A stretch of 64,000 bases of DNA, from positions 3,291,001 to 3,355,000 of the forward strand of contig NZ_JALJWV010000001.1 in the NCBI RefSeq assembly GCF_024169655.1. The letters run 5' to 3'. The translations under genes were made by a program, and so were the position numbers. A model generated the notes under the pieces. The model had not been told where the DNA came from, did not search any database, and was given only the letters and a program-made list of their open reading frames with translations. The DNA comes from Pseudomonas marginalis. GTDB lineage: Bacteria; Pseudomonadota; Gammaproteobacteria; Pseudomonadales; Pseudomonadaceae. Shown one piece after another: positions 18,196 to 25,982 of this stretch. The stretch's first letter is position 1. The number at the start of each line of letters is the position of its first letter.

Positions 18196-19894
18196 ATGCC
18201 TGTGGATGGGCCCGCAGCGCCAGTTGCACCGCCCCATCGACGCTCAAGCCGCTGAGCAAAACCTCTGGCGCCTGCGCCTCGGGCAGCATCTGCAATACTT
18301 CATGGGCATCATGTCGCACCCGTGCCAGCACCAGTTGCTTGCCCTGTGCGCGTACCTGGGCAAAAAACGCGGCCAGCGCTTCGATGCTGGTGCCGTCGAG
18401 GTCGTGGGACTCTTCCAGGCTCAACACCACCATCTGCGCGGATGACTGGCGCATCAAGCGCAGGGCAGCGCCGAGGATGCGCTCGGCATTCGCGAAAAAC
18501 AGCGCTTCGCTCGGCCGTATGATCAATACGCCGGGGATGGTCAGCGCATCGGCATGGTGTAGGCGGTCCACGAAGTCATGAGTGTCGCCCAGCCGCCCAA
18601 GCACCTGGATATCGGCTGCCGACATCTGGCGCAACATCAACACCACGCTGATCGCGACCGACAATAACAAGCCATCCAGCACACCGAGCACCAGCACGGC
18701 CGCCACCGCGCACACCGCCAGCAAACGGTCGCGCCGCCACAGGAAGTAACGCCCCAGGGGCTGCAAGCTCAAACCGCGGCCCAGGGCATAAATCACCACC
18801 GCCGCCAACACCGGCTCCGGCGTGAGCGCAACATACGGCAGCACCGTCAACACAATCGCCAGGATCACCAGCGCCGCGACAATCCCCGCCCAACGCGAAT
18901 AGGCGCCAGCCGCCTCGTTCGCCGAGGTCGCCGAATACCCGGCGCCCGTCGGCATGCCGTGGAACAAACCGGACACCAGGTTAGCCGCCCCCAGCGCCAG
19001 CAAATCACGGTTGGACGACACCCGGTCGCCATGTTTAAGGGCGAACGAACTGATCGAGCCGTAGGACTCTGCATACAAAATCATGACCAGCGCAAACGCC
19101 AACTCGCCCAGGCGCAGCCAATCGGCAAACGGCAGCACCGGCAAATGCCCCAGCTCCAGGCGCAGGTCAATCAGGCCGATCAGCGCCACGCCCTGGGCCT
19201 GTAGGTTCAGGCTCTGGCCGGCAACAATGCCCAGCACTATCACCACCAACCCGCCGGGCAGGCGCGGAACGCGGTCGCATAGCCACAACACCAGCAATGC
19301 CACCGCGGCCACCATGGCGGCGGGCCAGTTCCAGTGCGGCAGTTGCTCCAGCAACTGCGGCAGGAAGCGGATCAGGTTGTTATCGGTCAGGTGAACACCC
19401 ACCACACCGGCCAGTTGCTTGAGGATGATGGTCAGCGCCAGGCCGAAGGCAAACCCGCGCAACACCGGCTTGGCGATAAACGAGGTGACACCACCGAGCT
19501 TGAACAACCCGGCCAAGAGAAAAAACACGCCAATGATCAACACCAGCCCGAAAGCCAGGGACAGCCTCAGCGCCGGATCATCACCCGCCAGGCTGGCCGT
19601 TGCCGCCGCCAACACCGCCGCCGACGACGAGGTAGCCGAGACAATCGCGAAGCGGCTGGTGCCGAACAGGCCGTAGCACACCAGCCCGGCAAACAAGGCA
19701 ATCACACCGGCCTGGGGCGGCAGCGCGGCAATGCTGGAATAGGCCACTGCCTCCGGCAGCAGCAAACCGGCAATCGATAAGCCGGCGAGTATGTCCTGGG
19801 TACGCTTCGACGCAGCGACAACGAGCGCATCGGTTTCAGTGTTCAATCGGCCCCACCCATCCTGGCTAAAAAAGTGCTCCAGCTTAGCGCCCAT
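18194..19894 (-). CDS. SulP-family anion transporter with STAS domain
   Basis: A 566-residue inner-membrane transporter. The N-terminal membrane domain (about 30-420) has the family signature LSIAGLLLPEAVAYSSIAALPPQAGV, and a C-terminal STAS domain (about 440-560) includes LSLEESHDLDGTSIEAL, where the Asp-Gly-Thr region matches the STAS switch. SulP proteins carry sulfate, bicarbonate or dicarboxylates; the substrate cannot be told. Its stop lies in the T-tract of the acnB terminator. A 16-base palindrome lies 29 bases upstream of its ATG. Confidence 0.9.
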   Translation of the reverse strand: MGAKLEHFFSQDGWGRLNTETDALVVAASKRTQDILAGLSIAGLLLPEAVAYSSIAALPPQAGVIALFAGLVCYGLFGTSRFAIVSATSSSAAVLAAATASLAGDDPALRLSLAFGLVLIIGVFFLLAGLFKLGGVTSFIAKPVLRGFAFGLALTIILKQLAGVVGVHLTDNNLIRFLPQLLEQLPHWNWPAAMVAAVALLVLWLCDRVPRLPGGLVVIVLGIVAGQSLNLQAQGVALIGLIDLRLELGHLPVLPFADWLRLGELAFALVMILYAESYGSISSFALKHGDRVSSNRDLLALGAANLVSGLFHGMPTGAGYSATSANEAAGAYSRWAGIVAALVILAIVLTVLPYVALTPEPVLAAVVIYALGRGLSLQPLGRYFLWRRDRLLAVCAVAAVLVLGVLDGLLLSVAISVVLMLRQMSAADIQVLGRLGDTHDFVDRLHHADALTIPGVLIIRPSEALFFANAERILGAALRLMRQSSAQMVVLSLEESHDLDGTSIEALAAFFAQVRAQGKQLVLARVRHDAHEVLQMLPEAQAPEVLLSGLSVDGAVQLALRAHPQA

Positions 19895-19922
19895 TGCCGT
19901 GCGGCGGTTGCGCCGTGTCAGG

Positions 19923-19938
19923 TTTTACGAGCGTAAAA
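19923..19938. promoter_or_regulatory. TTTTACG-AG-CGTAAAA palindrome upstream of the SulP gene
   Basis: Perfect 7-base arms separated by two bases lie 29-44 bases before the SulP ATG. The placement fits an operator over the promoter. Its right arm merges with the A-run that forms the U-tract of the sdaC terminator. Confidence 0.4.
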
Positions 19939-19971
19939 AAGGGCTGATCCGCCATGTCTGCGAATCAGCCC
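19935..19971 (-). terminator. Rho-independent terminator of the SdaC-like gene
   Basis: Read on the minus strand: GGGCTGATTCGC, a short loop, then a near-complementary arm ending ATCAGCCC and six T residues. It lies 20 bases past the transporter stop. Confidence 0.85.
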
Positions 19972-19990
19972 TGGTTGGTGCAGCGCGCTG

Positions 19991-21268
19991 TCAGGACATC
20001 AGCGAGTAAATCAACGCGGTAATCGCCACCAGGCCAACCGCCGTGACAAACACATTGGACGCCTGCCCACGGTACTTGGCCATCGCCGGCACCTTGCGGA
20101 TCGCGTACATCGGCATCAGGAACAGGATCGATGCAATGATCGGCCCGCCCAACGTCTCGATCATGCCAAGGATGCTCGGGTTAAGCGTAGCGACAATCCA
20201 GCACACCAGCAGCATGAAGGCGGCGGTCATGCGGTCCAGGCTCTTCGGTGCCGGACGGCGGCCGGTTTTCGCGACCAGGCCCTTGAGGCCTTCGCTGGCG
20301 CCGATGTAGTGGCCCAGGAACGACTTCGCAATTGCCACGAATGCAATCAACGGCGCGGCGAAGGCGATGGTCGGGTTGTCGAAGTGGTTGGCCAGGTACG
20401 ACAGGATCGACAGGTTCTGCGCTTTCGCTTCGGCCAGTTGCGCTGGCGACAGGGTCAGCACGCAACTGAACACGAAGAACAGCACCATCACCACCATCAA
20501 CAGATGCGCGCGCGACAGGATCTGCGAGCTGCGCTCATCGGCGTTCGCGCCGTACTGACGCTTCTGGTCCACGGCAAAGGCCGAGATAATCGGCGAATGG
20601 TTGAACGAGAACACCATCACCGGAATCGCCAGCCACAAGGTGCTGAGCAACGCCGAAGGCGCCGGGACCACGCTGGCGGTGCTGAGGATGCCACCATTCC
20701 AGTGGGGGATCAGGTACACCGCCAGAAACAGCAAGGCGACGATGAACGGATACACCATCAAGCTCATCGCCTTGACGATCGCCTGCTCACCGCAACGCAC
20801 CACGGCCAGCAGGCCGAGGATCAGCACAAATGCCAGGATCGCCCGTGGCGGCGGCATGATGTGCAACTGGTGCTCCATGAAACTGCCGACGGTGTTGGTC
20901 AGCGCCACGCTGTAGATCAGCAGGATCGGGAAGATCGCAAAGAAGTACAGCAAGGTGATCAGCGCACCGGCCTTGACGCCGAAGTGCTCTTCGACCACGT
21001 CGGTGATGTCGGAACCTTCACGACCGGACAGCACAAAACGCGTCAAGCCACGGTGGGCAAAAAACGTCATCGGGAAGGCCAGCAGCGCCAGGACCACCAA
21101 CGGCCAGAAGCCGCCAAGGCCGGCGTTGATAGGTAGAAACAAAGTGCCAGCACCAATCGCCGTGCCGAATAGCCCAAGCATCCAGGTGGTGTCCTGACGG
21201 CTCCAGCTTGTAAGGATTACAGGTGTCGTGACATAGCGTTCGTCGACGCTATTGGCCTGATCATTCAT
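19991..21268 (-). CDS. sdaC: HAAAP-family serine/threonine transporter (SdaC-like)
   Basis: A 425-residue permease with about eleven membrane helices. The N-terminal LGLFGTAIGAGTLFLPINAG segment is the hallmark of the hydroxy/aromatic amino acid permease family, and the sequence is closest in pattern to E. coli SdaC (proton-coupled serine uptake). I chose the ATG at 21268 (MNDQANS); a start at 21292 would add eight residues. No serine deaminase gene is adjacent, unlike in E. coli. A terminator follows it. Confidence 0.85.
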   Translation of the reverse strand: MNDQANSVDERYVTTPVILTSWSRQDTTWMLGLFGTAIGAGTLFLPINAGLGGFWPLVVLALLAFPMTFFAHRGLTRFVLSGREGSDITDVVEEHFGVKAGALITLLYFFAIFPILLIYSVALTNTVGSFMEHQLHIMPPPRAILAFVLILGLLAVVRCGEQAIVKAMSLMVYPFIVALLFLAVYLIPHWNGGILSTASVVPAPSALLSTLWLAIPVMVFSFNHSPIISAFAVDQKRQYGANADERSSQILSRAHLLMVVMVLFFVFSCVLTLSPAQLAEAKAQNLSILSYLANHFDNPTIAFAAPLIAFVAIAKSFLGHYIGASEGLKGLVAKTGRRPAPKSLDRMTAAFMLLVCWIVATLNPSILGMIETLGGPIIASILFLMPMYAIRKVPAMAKYRGQASNVFVTAVGLVAITALIYSLMS

Positions 21269-21578
21269 CCGATCGGATCTCCGCATTTCCACAGCAGGGA
21301 CGAGTCAGAAAAACCTGACAGGCAGCGCCCCAACCATAACAGGGGCGCGATTGTCCGGGATTCTTTTGAATAAGCAAAGGCTTAGCTGAGGAACGGTTAA
21401 GCGGTGCAGAGGCTCAAGAGCGAGGTTTTCGGCTATTTTTGGCGCGCTCAGCGTGGAGCGCATCAGGGGCAGTGGCGTATCAGATGAATCCGTCATGAGT
21501 GCCAGAAACATCGTTATGCCTTGTAAGAGAATACCTGCGACTGTTGACTGTCAAACGCATGCCCAGCATGATCGGCCT
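21269..21578. promoter_or_regulatory. Intergenic region between the SdaC-like gene and the leader mini-ORF
   Basis: This ~310-base gap must hold the divergent promoters. GCGCCCC/GGGGCGC arms (21325-21331, 21342-21348) form a 7-base inverted repeat with a 10-base spacer 57 bases upstream of the transporter start. No promoter hexamers are clear. Open frames here are short and unconvincing. Confidence 0.4.
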
Positions 21579-21665
21579 ATGAACCTATTTCAGCTACGCC
21601 TCACCCGCACCACCACAACGACCGCTTCCGGCGGGTCGTGCGGTTGCCGTGGGGGCTTGAACTAG
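21579..21665 (+). CDS. Candidate 28-codon leader peptide with a threonine run
   Basis: A short frame beginning MNLFQLRL contains TRTTTTT at residues 9-15 and a Cys-Gly-Cys near the end, then stops at TAG. Twenty bases after the stop comes a strong terminator, and the next gene is a hydrolase. This is the layout of an amino-acid attenuator. Weakness: no clear ribosome site precedes the ATG, and an in-frame ATG at 21453 would give a longer product. The expected antiterminator pairing is described in the findings. Confidence 0.45.
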   Translation: MNLFQLRLTRTTTTTASGGSCGCRGGLN

Positions 21666-21685
21666 ACACCTCACAGATTCAACCC

Positions 21686-21717
21686 AAGGCCCCGCCAGCA
21701 ATGGACGGGGCCTTTTT
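21686..21717 (+). terminator. Terminator between the leader ORF and the hydrolase gene
   Basis: A 9-base perfect stem (AAGGCCCCG with CGGGGCCTT), 11-base loop, then a T-run. It lies 38 bases before the start of the hydrolase gene, in the same direction, so it can only be an attenuator for that gene or the terminator of the short leader transcript. Confidence 0.85.
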
Positions 21718-21754
21718 ATTGCGCCTCCATCTGGCACACGCAAGGAGCAACACC

Positions 21755-22279
21755 ATGGCTGACGCCCTGTTGATCATCGATATGCAAACCGGTTTGTACG
21801 ATGGCCCGGACCAACCCTTCGAACGCGAGCGCGTGCTGGAGACCATTAACCAACTGATCCGTCGCGCCCGCACAGCCGGCGCACCGATCTTCGTCGCCCG
21901 TCACACTGGCCCGGCGGGCTCACCGATTGCAGCGGGCAGCCCGTATTGGCAGGTGTGGCACGCACTGGATGTCGATGAGGCTCGTGACCAGTTCTTCAAT
22001 AAAACCCGCCCCAGTTGTTTCCTCGGTACCGATCTGGCGCAGCGACTGCGCGCGACACAGGTCAATGAACTGGTGATTGTCGGGATGAAAACCCAGTTCT
22101 GTATCGATACCACTTGCCGCGTAGCAGTAGAACTGGGGTTCTCGGTGATCCTGCCCGAAGACGGTCATACCTGCATGGACACCGCAACGCTGTCGGCGGC
22201 GGCGATCATCGAACATCACAATGCCACATTGGCCGGAGCGTTTGCGCAACGTGTGAGAGCGGCCGAGGTCAGTTTCTGA
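21755..22279 (+). CDS. Isochorismatase-family cysteine hydrolase
   Basis: A 174-residue hydrolase. The catalytic triad of the family is visible: Asp in the early LLIIDMQTG, Lys in FFNKTRPSCF and Cys in MKTQFCIDTT. Such enzymes cleave amide or vinyl-ether bonds (nicotinamidase, N-carbamoylsarcosine amidohydrolase and similar). The substrate is unknown. I chose the ATG at 21755, which has a perfect AAGGAG site; longer in-frame starts run through the terminator and are not credible. Expression is probably subject to readthrough of the upstream hairpin. Confidence 0.88.
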   Translation: MADALLIIDMQTGLYDGPDQPFERERVLETINQLIRRARTAGAPIFVARHTGPAGSPIAAGSPYWQVWHALDVDEARDQFFNKTRPSCFLGTDLAQRLRATQVNELVIVGMKTQFCIDTTCRVAVELGFSVILPEDGHTCMDTATLSAAAIIEHHNATLAGAFAQRVRAAEVSF

Positions 22280-22588
22280 CAACAGTAAATACTGTGGGAC
22301 CGAGCTTGCTCGTCCCACTTCACACGCCTGCAACATTAAACATAACCTTAAAATTGCCCGACGGTTTTTATAGACCGTGCAATCGCAACCAACCCACCTT
22401 TATTTTATTAATTCAAAATATTTGAAAAACCCTTAACACAATCAACAGCGAATTTGTTACAACATTTTCCACCGCATTGAAACACTGCCTCATCACGCCT
22501 ATATTTTATCCACCGCCGCACCAAACATTACAATCTATAAATAATAACGATAAAAACACCTCACACACCCTGGACCAGGAATTATTTC
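22280..22588. other. AT-rich intergenic region with a REP-like hairpin
   Basis: The first part holds a REP-like hairpin (GTGGGAC at 22294-22300 with GTCCCAC at 22312-22318). From about 22320 the sequence turns conspicuously AT-rich, with tracts such as TTTATTTTATTAATT, unlike the rest of the window. It is probably the promoter of the next gene and a plausible MvaT/H-NS binding region. No ORF is seen. Confidence 0.55.
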
Positions 22589-23089
22589 ATGCATAAATAC
22601 AAAATGATCCTTACAGGCTTTTTTCTGATTGGGTTTCTCTCGCCCCTGGCCAGTCATGGGCAGTCAATGAATACCAAAGCCGATGTCCAGGCGTTGGCCT
22701 CATCCCCCCAATGGCTGACCACTAAAGTTTATATAGAAGGCCACCCGGAAGTTGACGTCAAAGACAAGTATCCAGGCGTGGTGGGTATATCCATGTGGGA
22801 CCCCATGCGCAATCGCTATGAGTTTTTCTACGCCGACACCGGGCAATCAAAGTATGACCATGGCGGCGGCGGTTACTTCCTTGTCACGGGCGATCAAAAA
22901 AACCATATCCTGGTGCCTGACAAAGGCCCGATCAGGACCGTCGTGCGGCGGCTGGAGACACTGAATAACGCGGAGTTCACCTATTCGCGGGAAGTGCCCC
23001 TAGACATGATCGAGACCAACGAGACTGTCCGTATCTATGTCGTTCATGCACCTTACAAAGGCGCTATAAAAACCGCGACCTCTCACTGA
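22589..23089 (+). CDS. Exported DUF4822-like protein
   Basis: A 166-residue protein with a signal peptide (MHKYKMILTGFFLIGFLSP..., cleavage near SHG/QS, residue 24). The mature part is a single beta-rich domain with SPQWLTTKVYIEG, a GVVGISMWDPMRNRYEFF strand and RRLETLNNAEFTYSREVP. This matches my recollection of DUF4822, periplasmic proteins of unknown function. AGGA precedes the ATG by about ten bases. Base composition is more AT-rich than the window average. The next gene also encodes a small exported protein. Confidence 0.68.
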   Translation: MHKYKMILTGFFLIGFLSPLASHGQSMNTKADVQALASSPQWLTTKVYIEGHPEVDVKDKYPGVVGISMWDPMRNRYEFFYADTGQSKYDHGGGGYFLVTGDQKNHILVPDKGPIRTVVRRLETLNNAEFTYSREVPLDMIETNETVRIYVVHAPYKGAIKTATSH

Positions 23090-23178
23090 GTTATCCAAAT
23101 ATCAGCTCGATGCCGCCAGGCACTTGAGCCATTCCCTGAATAACCCCGACAACAAAACCAACAAAGAAATGTCCACTT

Positions 23179-23610
23179 ATGAAAACACAACTCAAGTCAT
23201 TACTGATATCCACCGTATTGCTGTCCACCTTTATATCGGCCGGCGTTAATGCGCAACCTAAAGCCCCGCCTATCGCAAAAGCGCCTGTCGCCACGCCGGA
23301 CAATGCGATCATGCTGACGGTGTTTCTCAAACATGATCAATCACGCCCACTCAGCGAACTGAGGGCCCAACTCGCCAAACAAGAGTTTTATAAAGTTTTT
23401 CCACCGGAGGGGGTAGAAGTTGTCAGTTGGAACATCACCATGGGTATCGGGCAGGTGGTCGTCCTACGCTTACCCGCCTCACGCCTGTCGGCGGTAAACC
23501 TCGCATTGGAAAACAGCGCGTGGGGCTCCTACAAAACAGAGTTTTTCCCGACCTATGATTTCAGGGAAATCGCACAGGCAGAAATCAACAAGGTGAGGCA
23601 ACCCCAGTAA
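23179..23610 (+). CDS. Small exported protein of unknown family
   Basis: A 143-residue protein with a clear signal peptide (residues 1-26, ...TFISAGVNA/QPK). The mature part begins with a Pro/Ala-rich linker, followed by a compact alpha/beta region (AIMLTVFLKHD, VEVVSWNITMGIGQVVVLRLP) resembling a ferredoxin-like fold. I do not recognise the family. It is 89 bases downstream of the DUF4822-like gene in the same direction and shares its lower GC content. The ribosome site is weak. Confidence 0.65.
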   Translation: MKTQLKSLLISTVLLSTFISAGVNAQPKAPPIAKAPVATPDNAIMLTVFLKHDQSRPLSELRAQLAKQEFYKVFPPEGVEVVSWNITMGIGQVVVLRLPASRLSAVNLALENSAWGSYKTEFFPTYDFREIAQAEINKVRQPQ

Positions 23611-23662
23611 CACCCGAGGGCATGCACAGCATCTTCACCTAAGTAGACACCTGCATGTCTCG

Positions 23663-23746
23663 CCGAAATGCCTGGTGCATCCTCAGCCAAGGTCGTCCTT
23701 GATCCCCTTCAGGCGGGGAAATATCTTTCACCCCCAGGCATTTCGG
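23663..23746. other. Long inverted repeat enclosing two smaller hairpins
   Basis: CCGAAATGCCTGG (23663-23675) and CCAGGCATTTCGG (23734-23746) are perfect 13-base complementary arms 58 bases apart. Inside are AAGG-TCGT-CCTT and CCCC-TTCAGGC-GGGG, so transcribed RNA could fold as a branched, cloverleaf-like element. It ends 54 bases before the start of the 2-hydroxyacid dehydrogenase. It may be a leader RNA element, a small RNA or a miniature mobile repeat. Confidence 0.5.
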
Positions 23747-23800
23747 ACTACAAAAAAAACGCATAATCCAGGCATCACTCTCCACAGCAAGAGCTGCCCC

Positions 23801-24754
23801 ATGCCCGCCACTGTTCTGGTTCTGGTCGAAACCATCAACGAATACCTGCCCATCATCGAAAGCAATGACTTTCATGTGATCCTGGCGCCAACGCCCGCCG
23901 AACGCGCACAGGCCATCAAGGCCCATGGCGGGCAGATCAAAGCCGTACTGACGCGTGGCCCACTGGGTCTGTATGCCGAAGAAATCGCCGCGCTGCCGCT
24001 GCTGGAGATCATCTGCGTGATCGGTGCCGGCTATGAGCATGTCGACCTGCAGGCAGCGAGCAATCGCGGGATCGTGGTGACCAACGGTGCCGGCGTGAAC
24101 GCGCCGTCGGTGGCGGACCACGCTATGGCCTTGTTGCTGTCATTGGTACGCGGCATTCCACAAACGGACGCGGCAGTGCGCCACGGCGAGTGGCCCAAGG
24201 TGATGCGCCCTTCCCTGGGCGGCAAGCAACTGGGGATTCTCGGGCTCGGCGCGGTGGGACTGGAGATCGCCAAGCGCGCCGCCCTCGGGTTCGGCATGCA
24301 GGTGAGCTACCACAACCGCCAGCCGCGCGATGACGTGGACTACACCTATTGCTCGACCGCCGTGGAGCTGGCGCGCACCTCGGACTTCCTGATCCTGGCC
24401 ACGCCCGGCGGCCCCAGCACGCGCCACTTGATCGATCGGCATGCCCTGGATGCGTTGGGGCCGAACGGCTACCTGGTGAATATCGGCCGTGGCAGCGTGG
24501 TGGTGACCGCCGACCTGATCGCCGCCCTGGAGCAGCGCCGTATCGGCGGCGCGGCACTGGATGTGTTCGACGACGAGCCCAAGGTGCCCGACGCCCTCAA
24601 GCGCCTGAGCAATACCGTGCTGACCTCCCATGTGGCCGGGCTGTCGCCGGAAGCCGCCCACGATACGGTGCAACGGGTGGCCGACAACCTGCTGGAGTAC
24701 TTCGCCGGCCGTCCGGTGCTGACGCCGGTCGCCTTGCCGCCGCCCGAAAAATGA
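23801..24754 (+). CDS. D-isomer-specific 2-hydroxyacid dehydrogenase
   Basis: A 317-residue NAD(P)H-dependent dehydrogenase, probably a glyoxylate/hydroxypyruvate reductase type. The Rossmann motif is GILGLGAVGLEIAKRA (about residues 146-161). The catalytic Arg is in NIGRGSVV, the Glu in VFDDEPKVP and the His in LTSHVAGLSPEA. I chose the ATG at 23801 (MPATVLVLVE); the frame is open further upstream through the inverted-repeat element, but that extension is not protein-like. The oxidoreductase's exact acid is unknown. Confidence 0.88.
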   Translation: MPATVLVLVETINEYLPIIESNDFHVILAPTPAERAQAIKAHGGQIKAVLTRGPLGLYAEEIAALPLLEIICVIGAGYEHVDLQAASNRGIVVTNGAGVNAPSVADHAMALLLSLVRGIPQTDAAVRHGEWPKVMRPSLGGKQLGILGLGAVGLEIAKRAALGFGMQVSYHNRQPRDDVDYTYCSTAVELARTSDFLILATPGGPSTRHLIDRHALDALGPNGYLVNIGRGSVVVTADLIAALEQRRIGGAALDVFDDEPKVPDALKRLSNTVLTSHVAGLSPEAAHDTVQRVADNLLEYFAGRPVLTPVALPPPEK

Positions 24755-24797
24755 CCGATCAGGCACGCTGATCATCATCCAACACGCGAACCTATTA

Positions 24798-24826
24798 AGC
24801 CGCCCCGACCTTGTGGCCGGGCGGCT
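24798..24826 (+). terminator. Hairpin after the 2-hydroxyacid dehydrogenase
   Basis: AGCCGCCC and GGGCGGCT form a perfect 8-base stem with a 13-base loop 44 bases past the stop. No T-tract follows, so termination may be partial. Confidence 0.5.
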
Positions 24827-24883
24827 GGGCGCATTAGATTAGCCAATAGTCCGAGGCCTTTAGAATAAGCAGAAGGGATAAGC

Positions 24884-25951
24884 ATGGCGCTGAACGACCA
24901 ATCGACCCAGATCCGCCCAGGCGAAGAACTTGATGCCAGCCTGATCGATCCCTACCTCAAGGCCCATATTCCGGGCCTGAGCGGCACGGTCAAGATCAGC
25001 CAGTTCCCCGGCGGCGCGTCCAACCTGACCTACCTGCTGGAATACCCGGGCCAGGAGTTCGTGCTGCGCCGCCCGCCGTTCGGGCACAAGGCCAAGTCCG
25101 CCCACGACATGGGCCGCGAATTCCGCATTCTCAATCAACTTAAAGACGGCTTTCCCTACTGCCCCAAGGCCTACGTGCATTGCACCGATGAATCGGTGAT
25201 CGGCGCCGAGTTCTATGTGATGGAGCGCGTCAACGGCATCATCCTGCGCTCCGATCTGCCGGCCGAACTGGGCCTGAACGCGAGCAAGACCGAAGCGCTG
25301 TGCAAAAGCTTTATCGACAAGTTCGTCGAACTGCACCAAGTGGACTACAGCGCCTGCGGCCTGGCCGACCTGGGCAAGCCCGAAGGTTACGTGGCGCGCC
25401 AGATCCGCGGCTGGAGTGACCGCTACGAAAAAGCCCTGACCCCCGACGCGCCGCGCTGGGAGGCCGTGCGCGCCTGGCTCAACGACAAGATGCCGGCCGA
25501 CCATCCCACCTCGAGCATCGTGCATAACGACTACCGCTTCGACAACGTGATCCTCGACCCGCACAACCCGATGCAGATCATCGGCGTGCTGGATTGGGAA
25601 CTGACCACCCTCGGCGACCCGCTGATGGACCTGGGCAACACCCTCGCCTACTGGATCGAAGCCGCCGACCCGGCGCCCGTGCAACTGATGCGCCGCCAGC
25701 CGAGCAACGCGCCCGGCATGCTCACGCGCCGCCAGTTCGTCGACTATTACGCCGAGCGCGCCGGCCTTGAGATCGACAATTTCGACTTCTACTACACCTA
25801 CGGCCTGTTCCGCCTGGCCGGCATCGTGCAGCAGATCTACTACCGTTTTTTCCATGGCCAGACCCAGGACAAACGCTTTGCGCAGTTCATTCAGATGAAC
25901 AAGCTGCTGGAGCAGATGAGCCTGAATGTCATCGGCAAATCCGCCCTCTGA
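24884..25951 (+). CDS. Aminoglycoside-phosphotransferase-fold protein (ACAD10-like)
   Basis: A 355-residue kinase-fold protein. The Brenner motif is HNDYRFDN (His214, Asp216, Asn221) and the Mg-binding Asp237 is in GVLDWELTTLGDP. This subgroup resembles the kinase domain of human ACAD10 and usually sits beside fatty-acid or 4-hydroxy-acid catabolism genes, where it is thought to phosphorylate a hydroxyacyl-CoA (family knowledge). It is followed after 31 bases by an SDR, consistent with a short catabolic operon. AGAAGGGATAAGC precedes the ATG. Confidence 0.85.
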   Translation: MALNDQSTQIRPGEELDASLIDPYLKAHIPGLSGTVKISQFPGGASNLTYLLEYPGQEFVLRRPPFGHKAKSAHDMGREFRILNQLKDGFPYCPKAYVHCTDESVIGAEFYVMERVNGIILRSDLPAELGLNASKTEALCKSFIDKFVELHQVDYSACGLADLGKPEGYVARQIRGWSDRYEKALTPDAPRWEAVRAWLNDKMPADHPTSSIVHNDYRFDNVILDPHNPMQIIGVLDWELTTLGDPLMDLGNTLAYWIEAADPAPVQLMRRQPSNAPGMLTRRQFVDYYAERAGLEIDNFDFYYTYGLFRLAGIVQQIYYRFFHGQTQDKRFAQFIQMNKLLEQMSLNVIGKSAL

Positions 25952-25982
25952 TCGACCGAGCCAAGACCCACAAGGAACCCCC

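Noticed and set aside
21305..21511. 68-codon open frame upstream of the SdaC-like gene
   Set aside because: No ribosome site, no domain, and it overlaps the presumed promoter region and an inverted repeat.
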